Below are positions 36,673 to 46,019 of a stretch of 64,000 nucleotides of DNA, in pieces. The position numbers and the translations under genes are program-made. Source of the DNA: Rhizobium sp. N324 (lineage in GTDB: Bacteria; Pseudomonadota; Alphaproteobacteria; Rhizobiales; Rhizobiaceae); contig NZ_CP013632.1 in the NCBI RefSeq assembly GCF_001664485.1, forward strand, positions 1-64,000, given 5' to 3'. The notes under the pieces are model-generated. The model worked only from the letters and a program-made list of their open reading frames with translations. It was not told the DNA's origin and did no database searches. How positions within the stretch are numbered: position 1 is the stretch's first letter; every line of letters begins with the position of its first letter.

Positions 36673-38199
36673 TTGTCGGTTGCACGAGACGATGATATTC
36701 TATTCAGCCATGTCAGTAAAAACCGATCCGCCGCAGCGGTAACGGGTGCCTTCTGGTCGGCGATGAGTACGCTTATTCCGACAGTTCTCACCTTCGCAGT
36801 TTTCGTGGTGACGTCTCGCGTTCTCCAACCTCAGGATTTCGGTCTTGTCGCCCTGGCATTCAGTATCGTGTCGTTTGCAGGCAGTTTTGGACCGACCGCA
36901 TTTGGTGAAGCAATCATACAGCGAGCCGAAATAAGGCGTAGCCATCTCGATACCATATTCCTGCTTTCCCTTGCTTTTTCATTTTTGATCTACGGAGTTT
37001 TGTGTATCGCCGCATCGCCGATCGCGGCATATGTCGGGCATAAGGAAGTCACGTCACTTATTTATATAATCGGGCTGAAGGTCTTCTTCGATTTCACGGC
37101 CATCGTTCCGAATGCGATCGTCAACAGAAAGATGTCATTCCATCTGGTGGCCGTGCGGACCGTCATAGCCACGATCACTTCTGGTTGCATTTGCCTTGTT
37201 TTGGTTCTCGCCGGCTTCGGTTTGTGGGCGCTTGCGATTGCACAGATCGCGGCCACAGCGGCATCATGCGGCGCCGCCTTCTGGGGGGCAGGGTGGGCGC
37301 CCGGCCTTCACGTGAAGAGAGCAAGCCTGAACGACCTTCTTCACTATGGCTTTTTTGCTTCCGGCACTCGGTTTTTGCAGACCATGAGCTTGGACAATTT
37401 GATCATCGGCGTGCTCCTGAGCCCATCGGCACTCGGTATCTATAACTTTTCGAAGCGCTTGTTTGATATGATCAACAACGTCATCGCGGGGGGCTTAACA
37501 TCCGTCACGCACGTGTTGCTTTCCTCCTTGCGAAGCGACCCGAAGAAAGTCCGAGAAGCGTTCCTGATGGCAACGTTTGGCTGCTCTCTGGTTTCCTACC
37601 CGGTGTTCATTGGCCTTGCCGCAGTTGCCGGCGATGCGATCACCACGATTTTCGGCGCGCATTGGATCGAGGCCGTTTGGCCGGTTCGGTTCTACTGCGT
37701 CATCGGATTGATGGCTGGGATCGGCTACGTGCAGGCATCCTTGATCAAGAGTCAGGGGGAGATGGATTGGTGGTTCTACTACCAGTTGGCACGAAATCTT
37801 CTCACGCTTGCGACGATCGCAGTTCTTTATCCCTACGGCGTCACAACGATTGTTTTCGCCATCATGATCGAGGTTCTGTTGTTTTGGCCGATCACCAGCT
37901 GGAAGGTTTCGCGGCATATTGAACTCAGCGTCGGGGCCTATCTGATGCAATTCCTTCGGCCAAGCCTGGCTTGCGCGGGCATGGTTGCTGTCGTCTTGAT
38001 CCTGCATGAAGCGCTGATGCATTGGTCGCCTTATCCACGTTTGGCCGTGGAAATCGCTGCAGGTGGGACGGCCTACTGCTGCTTGATATTTGTCCTCTGC
38101 AGGGCGCGTTTGAATGTCTTGATCGGCAGCATAAAGCAGGTGCGCCAGCGCAAAACCAATAGGGACGCGATTGTCGACCCTGTCGCCCATCAATCGTGA
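36673..38199 (+). CDS. Polysaccharide flippase, Wzx/PST family
   Basis: A 508-aa inner-membrane protein with twelve to fourteen helices of the oligosaccharide flippase/MATE-like superfamily, expected to move lipid-linked sugar units to the periplasm. The N-terminal part is GAFWSAMSTLIPTVLTFAV, then VTSRVLQPQDFGLVALA, a typical PST block. The preferred start is TTG at 36673, because AGGAG stands seven bases upstream; an upstream frame would overlap the pyruvyl transferase gene. The stop overlaps a GTG in the acyltransferase gene. Confidence 0.9.
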   Translation: MSVARDDDILFSHVSKNRSAAAVTGAFWSAMSTLIPTVLTFAVFVVTSRVLQPQDFGLVALAFSIVSFAGSFGPTAFGEAIIQRAEIRRSHLDTIFLLSLAFSFLIYGVLCIAASPIAAYVGHKEVTSLIYIIGLKVFFDFTAIVPNAIVNRKMSFHLVAVRTVIATITSGCICLVLVLAGFGLWALAIAQIAATAASCGAAFWGAGWAPGLHVKRASLNDLLHYGFFASGTRFLQTMSLDNLIIGVLLSPSALGIYNFSKRLFDMINNVIAGGLTSVTHVLLSSLRSDPKKVREAFLMATFGCSLVSYPVFIGLAAVAGDAITTIFGAHWIEAVWPVRFYCVIGLMAGIGYVQASLIKSQGEMDWWFYYQLARNLLTLATIAVLYPYGVTTIVFAIMIEVLLFWPITSWKVSRHIELSVGAYLMQFLRPSLACAGMVAVVLILHEALMHWSPYPRLAVEIAAGGTAYCCLIFVLCRARLNVLIGSIKQVRQRKTNRDAIVDPVAHQS

Positions 38200-38276
38200 T
38201 ATGCGGGCTCGAACCGCAGCGACCTGCGCTGCGGTTCGAGCCGTCAGATATGAAGTGTGATAGGATAATCGACAAG

Positions 38277-39368
38277 ATGACCAGTCTCGACCGCGCTTAT
38301 GCACCACCGGCGATTGACAATGTGGGAGTCTCGATTACCGACCGCAGCCGTTACTATTCTCTCGATGCAATGCGCGGGTTTGCCGCCATTTGCGTTGTGG
38401 CTACACATTTCCAAGAGAGATATGCCCCCTCCGCTTATCTGGCCGTCGACTTTTTCTTCGTTCTCAGCGGGTTTATTATCGCGGAGATTTACGGAAAACG
38501 GCTTTCGCGCGGTCTGCCATTCCAGTCGTTCATGGCGGCTCGAATCAAACGTCTTTATCCGCTCTATCTGATCGGAATTTTAGTCGGTCTCGCTCAAATC
38601 ATGCTGCTGACAAGCTGGGGGCTGAGAGGACAAAGTGTCATTGACCTCATGGTGTCAACAGCTGCCAACGGGGCTTTTCTGCCCAGCCCGATGTATTTCC
38701 TTCAAGCAAGCCCGATGCAGGGGATGTTTCCAATCAATGGTCCAGCATGGTCGATGTTCTGGGAACTGTTGGTCAACATACTCTTCGCCTTATGGCTTTT
38801 TCGGCTCTCCATCCGCGCCCTCTGCCTCGTTGCCTTAGTCTCGGCTGCATTTTTGGTTGTTGTCGGTCTCAAGTACGGAATGTTGAATATCGGTTGGGAA
38901 TGGCCTTCCGCGGTCGGTGGCCTCCCAAGGGTGATGTTTTCATTTACCGCAGGGGTGGTGATCAGCCGTCTGTTCGGCGGTATGCCCGCCTGGAGGAAGG
39001 GATGGACCGCCTTAGTGCCATGCCTGCTTCTGATGATCTGCATCGCAGCACCGGTTCCTTCTGTGCTGCGGCCTTATTACGATTTGATGTTCGCGATGGC
39101 CCTGGCGCCGCTCATCGTGATGCTTGGCCTGTTTTTGGAGATGCCGGCAAAATTGGAGGCGTTGGCGACATGGATCGGGTATATTTCCTACCCCGTCTAC
39201 ATTCTGCACCGCGGTATGATCGGCGTTTTCAAGCCGGTTGCCGGCTCGATCGGGGTGAATGGCCCTCTCGCCTTCTTCGTGCTTCTCGGCGCAGTCGTCT
39301 GTTTTGCCTATGTGACCGCTCGTCTCCTAGACAAAACGATGGCTAGACGGACCCGCCGGGCTCGATAA
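38277..39368 (+). CDS. Acyltransferase 3 family membrane protein (OafA/ExoZ-like)
   Basis: A protein of about 363 aa with about ten helices, expected to O-acetylate (or otherwise acylate) a surface polysaccharide. The family start is [20 protein letters not shown], with the catalytic His in the last part, followed by [15 protein letters not shown] with the conserved Asp, and [13 protein letters not shown] with Arg. Other starts are GTG at 38196, overlapping the flippase stop, and ATG at 38250; 38277 has only weak support. Its 3' end overlaps the convergent pdxA2 gene by 26 bases. Confidence 0.88.
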   Translation: MTSLDRAYAPPAIDNVGVSITDRSRYYSLDAMRGFAAICVVATHFQERYAPSAYLAVDFFFVLSGFIIAEIYGKRLSRGLPFQSFMAARIKRLYPLYLIGILVGLAQIMLLTSWGLRGQSVIDLMVSTAANGAFLPSPMYFLQASPMQGMFPINGPAWSMFWELLVNILFALWLFRLSIRALCLVALVSAAFLVVVGLKYGMLNIGWEWPSAVGGLPRVMFSFTAGVVISRLFGGMPAWRKGWTALVPCLLLMICIAAPVPSVLRPYYDLMFAMALAPLIVMLGLFLEMPAKLEALATWIGYISYPVYILHRGMIGVFKPVAGSIGVNGPLAFFVLLGAVVCFAYVTARLLDKTMARRTRRAR

Positions 39369-40356
39369 CATCCCGCCGCGGCGAGCGCGCCATCAGCCTT
39401 GCATAGGCGATGGCCGAGAGCATGTTGACGTGGTTGGCCTTGCCCGTGCCGGCAATGTCGAAGGCGGTGCCGTGGTCGACCGAGACGCGGTCGATCGGCA
39501 GGCCGAGCGAGACGTTGACCGCCGTCTCGAAGGCGACGAGCTTGATCGGGATGTGGCCCTGGTCGTGATACTGGGCGATGACGAGGTCGAAGGCGCCATT
39601 ATAGGCGCGGGCGAAGACCGTGTCGGCCGAGATCGGCCCGACAACGTCGATGCCTTTTGCCTGCGCCTGCTCGACGGCGGGTGCCAGGAATTCCGTGTCC
39701 TCGGTGCCGAACAGACCGTTTTCGCCGCAATGCGGATTGAGGCCGGCAACAGCGATGCGCGCTTTCTTGCCGAGCCGCAGGAAATGCCGGTGGCCGGCTT
39801 CGATGGTGGCGAGAACCCGCTCCGTCCTCGCGCGCTCGATCGCCCCTTTCAGCGAGATATGGGTGGAGACATGGATGGTGTTCAGCCGCTCGGAGGCAAG
39901 CAGCATGAAGGAGCTCTTCGAGCCGGTGAGATGGGCGAGGAGCCCGGTATGGCCGTCATGGTGATGGCCGGCAAGGTTCATCGCCTCCTTGTTGATCGGC
40001 GCGGTGACGATGACATCGGCTTGCCCTGACATGGCGAGATCGACGGCGCGGGTGATATAACGCACCGAGGCGTCGCCCGCGACCGGGCTGACCTTGCCGA
40101 TCTCGGGCAGGGCCGCACCGAGCGCGACTTCATCGACGGCGATCCTGTCGTCGCTCGCGGCATCGGCAGGGCCGAATTTCAGTCCGGCGCCGGTGGCGCG
40201 GTCGGCGCGCTCCAGCGCTTCGACATTGCCGACGATGACGAAATCGCGGCGCTCTTCTTTGGGTAGAGCCGCCAGGGCCTTGACGATCACTTCCGGGCCG
40301 ACGCCGGCGGGATCACCAAGCGTCACGGCGACTTTCGCATTCCTGTCCATCGTCAA
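39343..40356 (-). CDS. pdxA2: PdxA2-type 4-phosphate dehydrogenase (4-hydroxythreonine-4-phosphate dehydrogenase family)
   Basis: A 337-aa NAD-dependent enzyme. The family motif [12 protein letters not shown] is at the N-terminus; metal-binding His residues appear in [18 protein letters not shown] and [11 protein letters not shown]. PdxA makes vitamin B6 precursors, but PdxA2 paralogues linked to DUF1537 kinases oxidise and decarboxylate D-threonate or D-erythronate 4-phosphate to DHAP. A DUF1537 kinase is encoded at 49931-50995, so the catabolic role is preferred. It follows the iron alcohol dehydrogenase gene by eight bases. Confidence 0.88.
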   Translation of the reverse strand: MTMDRNAKVAVTLGDPAGVGPEVIVKALAALPKEERRDFVIVGNVEALERADRATGAGLKFGPADAASDDRIAVDEVALGAALPEIGKVSPVAGDASVRYITRAVDLAMSGQADVIVTAPINKEAMNLAGHHHDGHTGLLAHLTGSKSSFMLLASERLNTIHVSTHISLKGAIERARTERVLATIEAGHRHFLRLGKKARIAVAGLNPHCGENGLFGTEDTEFLAPAVEQAQAKGIDVVGPISADTVFARAYNGAFDLVIAQYHDQGHIPIKLVAFETAVNVSLGLPIDRVSVDHGTAFDIAGTGKANHVNMLSAIAYARLMARSPRRDVIEPGGSV

Positions 40357-40364
40357 AATCCCTT

Positions 40365-41498
40365 CTAGAACGCCGCTGCGTAAATCAAGCGAATATCGGC
40401 GCGCGTCAGATCGCGCGGATTGTTGTCGAGCAGGCGGCGGATGGCAAAGGCGTCGTCAGCCATGGCGTCGAGATCGCTTTCCGGCACGCCGAGGGCGGAG
40501 AGTTTCATCTCGATGCCGAGTTCGGCGCAGAAAGCGTAAGCCGCATCGAAGACAGATGCGATATTGTCGGAGGTCCGGCGCCCAAGCGCCTCCATCACCG
40601 CTTTCGTCTTCTCAGGCGCAGACGGCGTGTTGAAGGCAAGCACATGCGGGAAAATCAGCGCATTCGCCGCACCATGCGCGACATGCCAGCGCGTGCCGAG
40701 GGGATAGGCAAGCGCATGGCCGCCGGCGGTGTTGACCGGACCGAGGCAGAAGCCGCCGTAAAGCGAGGCGAGCGACAGGCCGGCGCGCGCTTCGGCGTCG
40801 TTGCCGTCCTTGACGGCGCGGGCGAGATATTTACCGACCAGCCGCGTTCCCTCGATCGCATAGATGTCGACCATCGGATGGGCCTTGCGGTTGGTGAAGG
40901 CCTCGACGCAATGGGCCATCGCGTCGACGCCGGTGGCGGCCGTCGTGCGCGCCGGCACGGTGAAGGTCAGGCCCGGGTCGATGACGGCGATATCGGCCAG
41001 CATGTGCAGGCTTTCCACCGCAAGCTTGGCCATCGTCCTGGGGTCGGTGACGAGCGCGCGGATGCCGGCTTCGCTGCCGGTGCCCGAGGTCGTCGGCACC
41101 TGGGCGAGTGCGACCTTGCGCGGCCCATGCACCTTGTTCGGGCCGACGACGTCATGCAAGGTCTGTGCGGAGCCGGCAAGAACGGCGGCAAGTTTTGCCA
41201 GGTCCATGGCGCTGCCGCCGCCGAAGCCGACGATCAGCTCGGCGTCGGCGGCGTTTGCCGCCGAGAGCACCTTTTCGAGGTTTGCCGTATCCGGCTCGGG
41301 CGTCACTTCGGCAAAGACCGTCACCTCGCCCTTCAATTCCAGCAGGTCGATCCGCGAGGCGTTGAAGGCATCGGAGATGACAAGCGTGCGCCGATAGTCT
41401 TTCTCGGCAGCCCATTTGCCGAGCTTTGCCGCCGTGCCGATGCCGAATTCGATCAGATGCGGCCGAACGATCGTGATTGGCGAATCCAAGCTGGCCAT
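40365..41498 (-). CDS. Iron-containing alcohol dehydrogenase
   Basis: A 377-aa group III dehydrogenase. The NAD-binding block is [12 protein letters not shown] (about 92-103), with [10 protein letters not shown] next. Metal ligands are visible in [12 protein letters not shown] (Asp, His), [10 protein letters not shown] (His) and [11 protein letters not shown] (His). It should interconvert an aldehyde and alcohol, or a related sugar derivative; the substrate is unknown. It begins the unit that includes pdxA2. TTGACA and TTTACAATAA sequences lie upstream of it (read on the minus strand). Confidence 0.92.
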   Translation of the reverse strand: MASLDSPITIVRPHLIEFGIGTAAKLGKWAAEKDYRRTLVISDAFNASRIDLLELKGEVTVFAEVTPEPDTANLEKVLSAANAADAELIVGFGGGSAMDLAKLAAVLAGSAQTLHDVVGPNKVHGPRKVALAQVPTTSGTGSEAGIRALVTDPRTMAKLAVESLHMLADIAVIDPGLTFTVPARTTAATGVDAMAHCVEAFTNRKAHPMVDIYAIEGTRLVGKYLARAVKDGNDAEARAGLSLASLYGGFCLGPVNTAGGHALAYPLGTRWHVAHGAANALIFPHVLAFNTPSAPEKTKAVMEALGRRTSDNIASVFDAAYAFCAELGIEMKLSALGVPESDLDAMADDAFAIRRLLDNNPRDLTRADIRLIYAAAF

Positions 41499-41843
41499 GA
41501 ACCAGTCCTCCTGCGAGATCTTGCGGCGATAGTGTCGCCCATTTATTGTAAAGTTGTAAGATCAATGTCAAGCCGGCATTCCACGGTGTGGAAATTTTTA
41601 TCGTCCGATATGTGGTCCGTTACGCTTCAAGCTGTCTTGTGCCTGCAATAATATGCATAAATATCAGTATGTTAATTGATTGGTGCCGACGGAAATGCTT
41701 GCCGGCCATGAAGGACCGGCGATCATTCCCCGGTCTGCGCGTCTTGTCAATTTCCTGCCGCTTGGCTGGTCCTGCGCCTGCGCCCCAGCATCTTTTCGCG
41801 CGCGATTGGATGCAGGTTTACAATCTTCCGGCTGCCGCGTCGC
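41499..41843. promoter_or_regulatory. Intergenic region with promoter of the dehydrogenase-pdxA2 unit
   Basis: No gene is seen. Read on the minus strand it holds TTGACA followed, 15-16 bases on, by TTTACAATAA (41552-41543), a likely promoter/operator about 45 bases before the dehydrogenase start. The same 10-mer stands before the binding-protein gene (44157-44166). The rest (41600-41843) is without feature. Confidence 0.45.
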
Positions 41844-43028
41844 TTACGGCAGCAATTGCGGGGCGAGGCGCACATATTTGATGGCGCGCCGGTAATAGGT
41901 GTAGGCGACATGGAGCGTGCCGTCGCCGCCCTGGATGATCGAGGGATAGGAGAATTCACGGTTCAGAGAATCCTTGGAATTGTTGCTGAGGCAGAAGCCG
42001 TCGCCGGTATCGAGATCGATGCGATACGCAAAACTCTTGGCCCCATCCCTCGAGATCGCGAGGCTGAGCGGCGCCCGCGGAACACCCCAGATCGCCTTGC
42101 GGCCGATATCGGCGACAATGGCGGTTTCTCCTGCTTCGGCACCCTCGATTTCGTCGTAAAGAGATTGGCGGCGCGCATCCGATGTGCTTGCGTTCGCATG
42201 GTTGTAAACCATTGCGATTGCTCCATCATTCAGGACAGTGGCCTGGATCGAGGAGTTGTTGTTCGGCAGTTCGGTCGGCTCGGGTACGCTCCAGGTTTCG
42301 CCGCCATCGGACGATCGACTGGAAAGAATGTTTTCGGCGAAGCGATTGCGATAGAAGGCGATCATATCGCCGCCGCCGAGCGGCAGGATATTCATGTGCA
42401 CGGCGCCGATGCTGTCTGCAATATCGCGCATCTGCCAGCTCGCGCCGCCGTCGCGCGAGATCAGCACCGCTGCCGTATCCGCATCGCCGCTCCAGCGCTG
42501 GCCGTTAAGACCGACGCAGCGGAAGACCGGCAGCAGCCAATCGCCCCTGCCGTTGACGACGATCTGCTGGCGAACGAAAGTGCCGGGGCTGTCGCAGAGG
42601 ATGCGGACCGGGCCGAAGCTTCGACCGCCATCGTCCGATATGCGGCATTTGACAACGGAGCCGTCCTGATTGCCCGAGTTCTGCGAGGTATAGAGCAGCC
42701 AGGTCTTTCCGTCCGGAGCATTGAAAATCAACGGGTTTTGTTCGGATTTTTCCGGATCGTCGCTCATCTTCTCCGGCTCGGACCAGCGTTCGGAGCCCGG
42801 CGTCAACCGCGACATGTAAATCGAAATATCGCCCATGCCTTCCATCGTGCCGCCGAACCAGACGCAGCTCAGCGTGCCATCAGGCAGAAAGGCGAGATTT
42901 GCCGCGTGGTTCTGGATGCAGGGGGAGGGCAGATAGGCATCGGCGCGGCCGGCGGCAGAGGGATGGGGGGTAACGATCCCGGTCATCAAAGCGGGCACGG
43001 CTTCCGAAGGCAGGCCGGTGAAACTCAT
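41844..43028 (-). CDS. Asp-box (BNR) sialidase-like protein, cytoplasmic
   Basis: A 394-aa six-bladed-propeller protein of the neuraminidase-like (BNR_2) type. Three Asp-box motifs are clear: SDDGGRSF, SRDGGASW and SSDGGETW. An N-terminal Arg-containing strand and YPSIIQGGDGTLHVAYTYYRR at the C-terminus fit exo-sialidase-like proteins. There is no signal peptide, so it should act in the cytoplasm on an imported glycoside, unlike secreted sialidases. It lies 11 bases after the DapA-family gene. The true substrate need not be sialic acid. Confidence 0.85.
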   Translation of the reverse strand: MSFTGLPSEAVPALMTGIVTPHPSAAGRADAYLPSPCIQNHAANLAFLPDGTLSCVWFGGTMEGMGDISIYMSRLTPGSERWSEPEKMSDDPEKSEQNPLIFNAPDGKTWLLYTSQNSGNQDGSVVKCRISDDGGRSFGPVRILCDSPGTFVRQQIVVNGRGDWLLPVFRCVGLNGQRWSGDADTAAVLISRDGGASWQMRDIADSIGAVHMNILPLGGGDMIAFYRNRFAENILSSRSSDGGETWSVPEPTELPNNNSSIQATVLNDGAIAMVYNHANASTSDARRQSLYDEIEGAEAGETAIVADIGRKAIWGVPRAPLSLAISRDGAKSFAYRIDLDTGDGFCLSNNSKDSLNREFSYPSIIQGGDGTLHVAYTYYRRAIKYVRLAPQLLP

Positions 43029-43039
43029 GGCGGATCTCC

Positions 43040-43942
43040 TCAGGGCAGCTTGGCGTAGCTTTCAGCGAGCGCGGCATAATCCGTCTCGCCGAGCGGCATC
43101 AGCGGGGCGCGCGTGCGCTTCCAGGCGGGATTGCCGGTCTTCAACCCCACCATTGCCTTGATGGTCGGGATCTGGACGTAGGAATTGGACAGCGTGCGAT
43201 AGGCGTTGATGCGCGCCTGCGCCGCCTCGACATCGGCGGCGCGCGCCTCGTCATGGACATGGTCGTAGACGGTGCGCAGCGAATCCGCCACCAGATTGGA
43301 GGTGGCCGTGATGCAGCCGGCGCCACCGGCCTTCATCAGCGGCAGCAGCAGCGGATCGGCGCCCGCCAGCACCGAAAAACCGGGATGGGCGGCGATGATG
43401 GCCTGCATGTTATTGAAATCGCCGGCAGATTCCTTGATCCCGACGACGGTTTCCGGGAAAGCCGCAATCAGCCTGCCGATCAGCGGAATGGAGAGCGGCA
43501 CGCCCGAGACCTGCGGAATATGATAGAGGATGACCCGCAGACGCGTATCGGCGACCTTTTCCAGCACCTGCGAATAGGCGGCGAAGAGGCCGTCGTCGGA
43601 GACGCCCTTGTAGTAGAAGGGCGGCAGCATCACCACCTTGGTGACGCCGAGCGACAATGCGTGCCGGGTCAGTTCGACGGTCTCCGGAATGGCGACGACG
43701 CCGGTGCCAGGCAAAAGCCTGTCGGCCGGAATGCCGGCCTTCACAGCCGCTTCCAATATGGCGCGGCGCTCGGCGCCGGAAAAGGAATTGGCTTCGCCAG
43801 TCGTGCCGAGCAGGGCCACGCCATGACATCCCTCGGCCAGCAGCTGCCGGCAGTGATCGATGAAAAGCCTGAGGTCCGGCGTATTGTCTGCCGTCAGCGG
43901 CGTTGCGGCGGCGCTGAAAACGCCTGTAATCCTGTGGCTCAT
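43040..43942 (-). CDS. DapA/NanA-family aldolase
   Basis: A 300-aa Schiff-base aldolase. The family start is ITGVFSAAATPLTADN; GTTGEANSFS is the carboxylate-binding loop; the catalytic Tyr is in ILYHIPQVSG; the catalytic Lys is in VVGIKESAGD. It probably cleaves a 2-keto-3-deoxy acid into pyruvate and an aldehyde, or the reverse. A lysine-biosynthesis role is unlikely in this catabolic context. GAGGAGGGCGG before the ATG supports the start at 43942. It is divergent from the transporter operon. Confidence 0.88.
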   Translation of the reverse strand: MSHRITGVFSAAATPLTADNTPDLRLFIDHCRQLLAEGCHGVALLGTTGEANSFSGAERRAILEAAVKAGIPADRLLPGTGVVAIPETVELTRHALSLGVTKVVMLPPFYYKGVSDDGLFAAYSQVLEKVADTRLRVILYHIPQVSGVPLSIPLIGRLIAAFPETVVGIKESAGDFNNMQAIIAAHPGFSVLAGADPLLLPLMKAGGAGCITATSNLVADSLRTVYDHVHDEARAADVEAAQARINAYRTLSNSYVQIPTIKAMVGLKTGNPAWKRTRAPLMPLGETDYAALAESYAKLP

Positions 43943-44037
43943 TCCGCCCTCCTCGGTGCGTCCCGTCTGTTCCGGCTGCACGGGCAATTGTCGTTCGTCT
44001 GTCGCGATGGATTGCAAAAAATTTTCCATCGCAACAC

Positions 44038-44056
44038 TTTTGTCAAGAAGACAAAA
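44038..44056. promoter_or_regulatory. Candidate operator in divergent gap
   Basis: TTTTGTC (44038-44044), AAGAA, GACAAAA (44050-44056): a perfect 7-bp inverted repeat between the aldolase gene and the transporter operon. It is a possible site for the GntR regulator of the cluster. Confidence 0.5.
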
Positions 44057-44146
44057 TGCTCTCATCCCGGAAGTAAAAATTATCCATTTGTTATTGCTGT
44101 GATATTTTTCGTGCTAAATTTTGCCGCAACAAAAATCGCGATTTTT

Positions 44147-44166
44147 TGTTGACATATTTACAATAA
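44147..44166 (+). promoter_or_regulatory. Promoter-like sequence of transporter operon
   Basis: TTGTTGACATATTTACAATAA, read in parts: TTGACA (44150-44155) and TTTACAATAA (44157-44166). The second element recurs before the dehydrogenase-pdxA2 unit (41543-41552, other strand), so it may be a shared operator rather than a -10 box. Confidence 0.4.
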
Positions 44167-44249
44167 CAAGAGAACGATATGGGACGGATTGTGCTGCGCC
44201 TGGCAGGTGCAGGGAGAGCGCTGCCGAATTCACCGTGGGAGGGAATGCC

Positions 44250-45887
44250 ATGTCTTTTGATCAATCTGAGAAAACCAATCTATCGCGTCGCAACGCGCTG
44301 AAGCTCGGTCTGGCGGCTGGCGTCGGCCTGACCGTATTCGGGATGAATGCCCGCATCGTGCTGGCCGATGAAGGCCAGGTCCTGAAAGTCGCCCATCCGG
44401 CCTTCGACCAGGATTGGTCGCCGCTGCGCGGCGGCGGCAGAACGTTCCGCTGGAATTCGATCTGGTGGGCGGCGCCGATGTATTTCGACAGTCAGGGCAA
44501 CATCAAGCCTTACGTCTTCACCAGCTGGGAATCGGCCGACAACACGGTGTGGACCTTCAAGATCGATCCCAAGGCCGTCTTCTCCGACGGCAGCAAGATC
44601 ACCTCGGCCGACGTCAAGGGATCGTGGGAAGTCGCTTCGATGCCGAACACCAAGAGCCAGCGCGCCGACCAGGTGCTGAGCAAGGTCAAGGGTTATGCCG
44701 AAATCGCCGCCGGCTCCGGCAACGAGCTGACCGGCGTCGCGACCCCCGACGACGGCACGGTGGTGGTGACGCTCGCCGCCGCCGACCCGATCTTCTTCAT
44801 GCGCCTGGCAAATCACATCGCGCCGATCACCAAGGCGTCGCAGTCGCGCGGCAGCGACGGCGAGGAGATCATCGACTGGTACAAGCCGGAGAACAAGCCG
44901 GTCTTCTGCGGCCCGTTCAAGCTGACAAGCATCGATATCGATGCCGGCAAGATCACATTCGAGCCGAACGAAAACTTCTTCGGGCAGAAGCCGAAGCTTG
45001 CCCGCATCGACATCACCTCGATCGAGGACAATGTCACCGCGACATCGCTGATCAAATCCGGTGAGTTCAACGCCCATACCGAGCTCGTCACCTCGACGAT
45101 CATCCAGGATCTCGGCCCGGAATTCTCGGCCGGCCCGCTGATCCCGACCAGCCAGCACTTCTGGTTCAACATCTCCCGCGCGCCGATGGACGATCCGAAG
45201 GTCCGCCAAGCGCTGATCATGGCGGTCGATCGCGACGGGTTGTTCAAGGCGTCCTATCCGGATGGGCCGCACAAGAAGGCCGACCAGATCCTTAACTCGG
45301 TTCCCGGCGCCGACAATTCCGGCTTCGAGCCCTTTCCCTATGATCCGGCAGCCGCCAAGAAGTTGCTTGCCGAATCGAGCTATGGCGGGCCCGAACGCCT
45401 GCCGAAGCTCCTGTTCGTCGGCATCTCGGCGCCGGCCATCCAGGCCGCCGCCCAATTCATCGCCGAGCAGTGGCGCCAGAATCTCGGCATCACGGCCGTC
45501 GACATGAAGCCGCAGCAGGACGCCTATGCCGGTCCGGACCAGAACTCGGTCCAGATCTTCCGCGACGACGTCGGCACCCGCGTTCCCGACGCCGTTTCCT
45601 ATCTCACGGGCAGCATCGCCTCGACCTCGTCGAACGCGCAGAACAAGCTCGGCGGATACAAGAACGACAAGGTCGACAGCGCCCTTGCCGAAGCGGCGAC
45701 CAAGGCTGCGGACGATCCGCAGCGCGTTACTCTCGCCCAGGAGGCCCAGAAGGCGTTCCGCGAGGATTGGGCCTTCATTCCATGGTATTCTCAAGCAATG
45801 TCGCGCTGGGCCACCAAGGAGGTTAAGGGCATGGAGAAGAACCTCGACTGGCAGATCGCCGAACCCTGGAACATTTCCATCGGCTGA
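44250..45887 (+). CDS. Dpp/Opp-type ABC transporter substrate-binding protein, Tat-exported
   Basis: A 545-aa family 5 binding protein. The N-terminus LSRRNALKLGLAAGVGLTVFG is a twin-arginine signal. The mature part has the large two-lobe fold, with DGSKITSADVKGSWE and AVDRDGLF typical of DppA/OppA. In rhizobia this class imports oligosaccharides and other glycosides as well as peptides. GGGAGGG lies before the ATG at 44250. It is the first gene of a seven-gene run ending with a GntR regulator. A GNRA-capped hairpin follows the stop codon. Confidence 0.9.
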   Translation: MSFDQSEKTNLSRRNALKLGLAAGVGLTVFGMNARIVLADEGQVLKVAHPAFDQDWSPLRGGGRTFRWNSIWWAAPMYFDSQGNIKPYVFTSWESADNTVWTFKIDPKAVFSDGSKITSADVKGSWEVASMPNTKSQRADQVLSKVKGYAEIAAGSGNELTGVATPDDGTVVVTLAAADPIFFMRLANHIAPITKASQSRGSDGEEIIDWYKPENKPVFCGPFKLTSIDIDAGKITFEPNENFFGQKPKLARIDITSIEDNVTATSLIKSGEFNAHTELVTSTIIQDLGPEFSAGPLIPTSQHFWFNISRAPMDDPKVRQALIMAVDRDGLFKASYPDGPHKKADQILNSVPGADNSGFEPFPYDPAAAKKLLAESSYGGPERLPKLLFVGISAPAIQAAAQFIAEQWRQNLGITAVDMKPQQDAYAGPDQNSVQIFRDDVGTRVPDAVSYLTGSIASTSSNAQNKLGGYKNDKVDSALAEAATKAADDPQRVTLAQEAQKAFREDWAFIPWYSQAMSRWATKEVKGMEKNLDWQIAEPWNISIG

Positions 45888-45914
45888 TTGGGACTATCGT
45901 TTCTGACAATGAGC

Positions 45915-45940
45915 GCGCGAGGGCCGCAAGGCCTTCGCGC
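45915..45940. repeat. Hairpin after binding-protein gene
   Basis: GCGCGAGGGCC (45915-45925), loop GCAA, GGCCTTCGCGC (45930-45940): an 11-bp stem with one wobble and a GNRA tetraloop, no T-run. It is placed between the binding protein and the first permease. Confidence 0.7.
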
Positions 45941-46019
45941 AAGTTCGAGAAGAAGAGATGCGATCTGCCGGGCTTTAGCAAAGGGCGGGAACGCATCATA
46001 CAACAGGTGGGAGGTAGCC

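Noticed and set aside
43040..43942. Dihydrodipicolinate synthase for lysine biosynthesis
   Set aside because: The fold and the Schiff-base Lys and Tyr fit, but the operon with an Asp-box protein, transporter and sugar-acid enzymes points to catabolic aldol cleavage.
44280..45794. Open frame of about 500 codons on the minus strand opposite the binding-protein gene
   Set aside because: It is a GC-driven shadow. The plus-strand frame has a Tat signal, a ribosome binding site and family motifs; the opposite frame has none.
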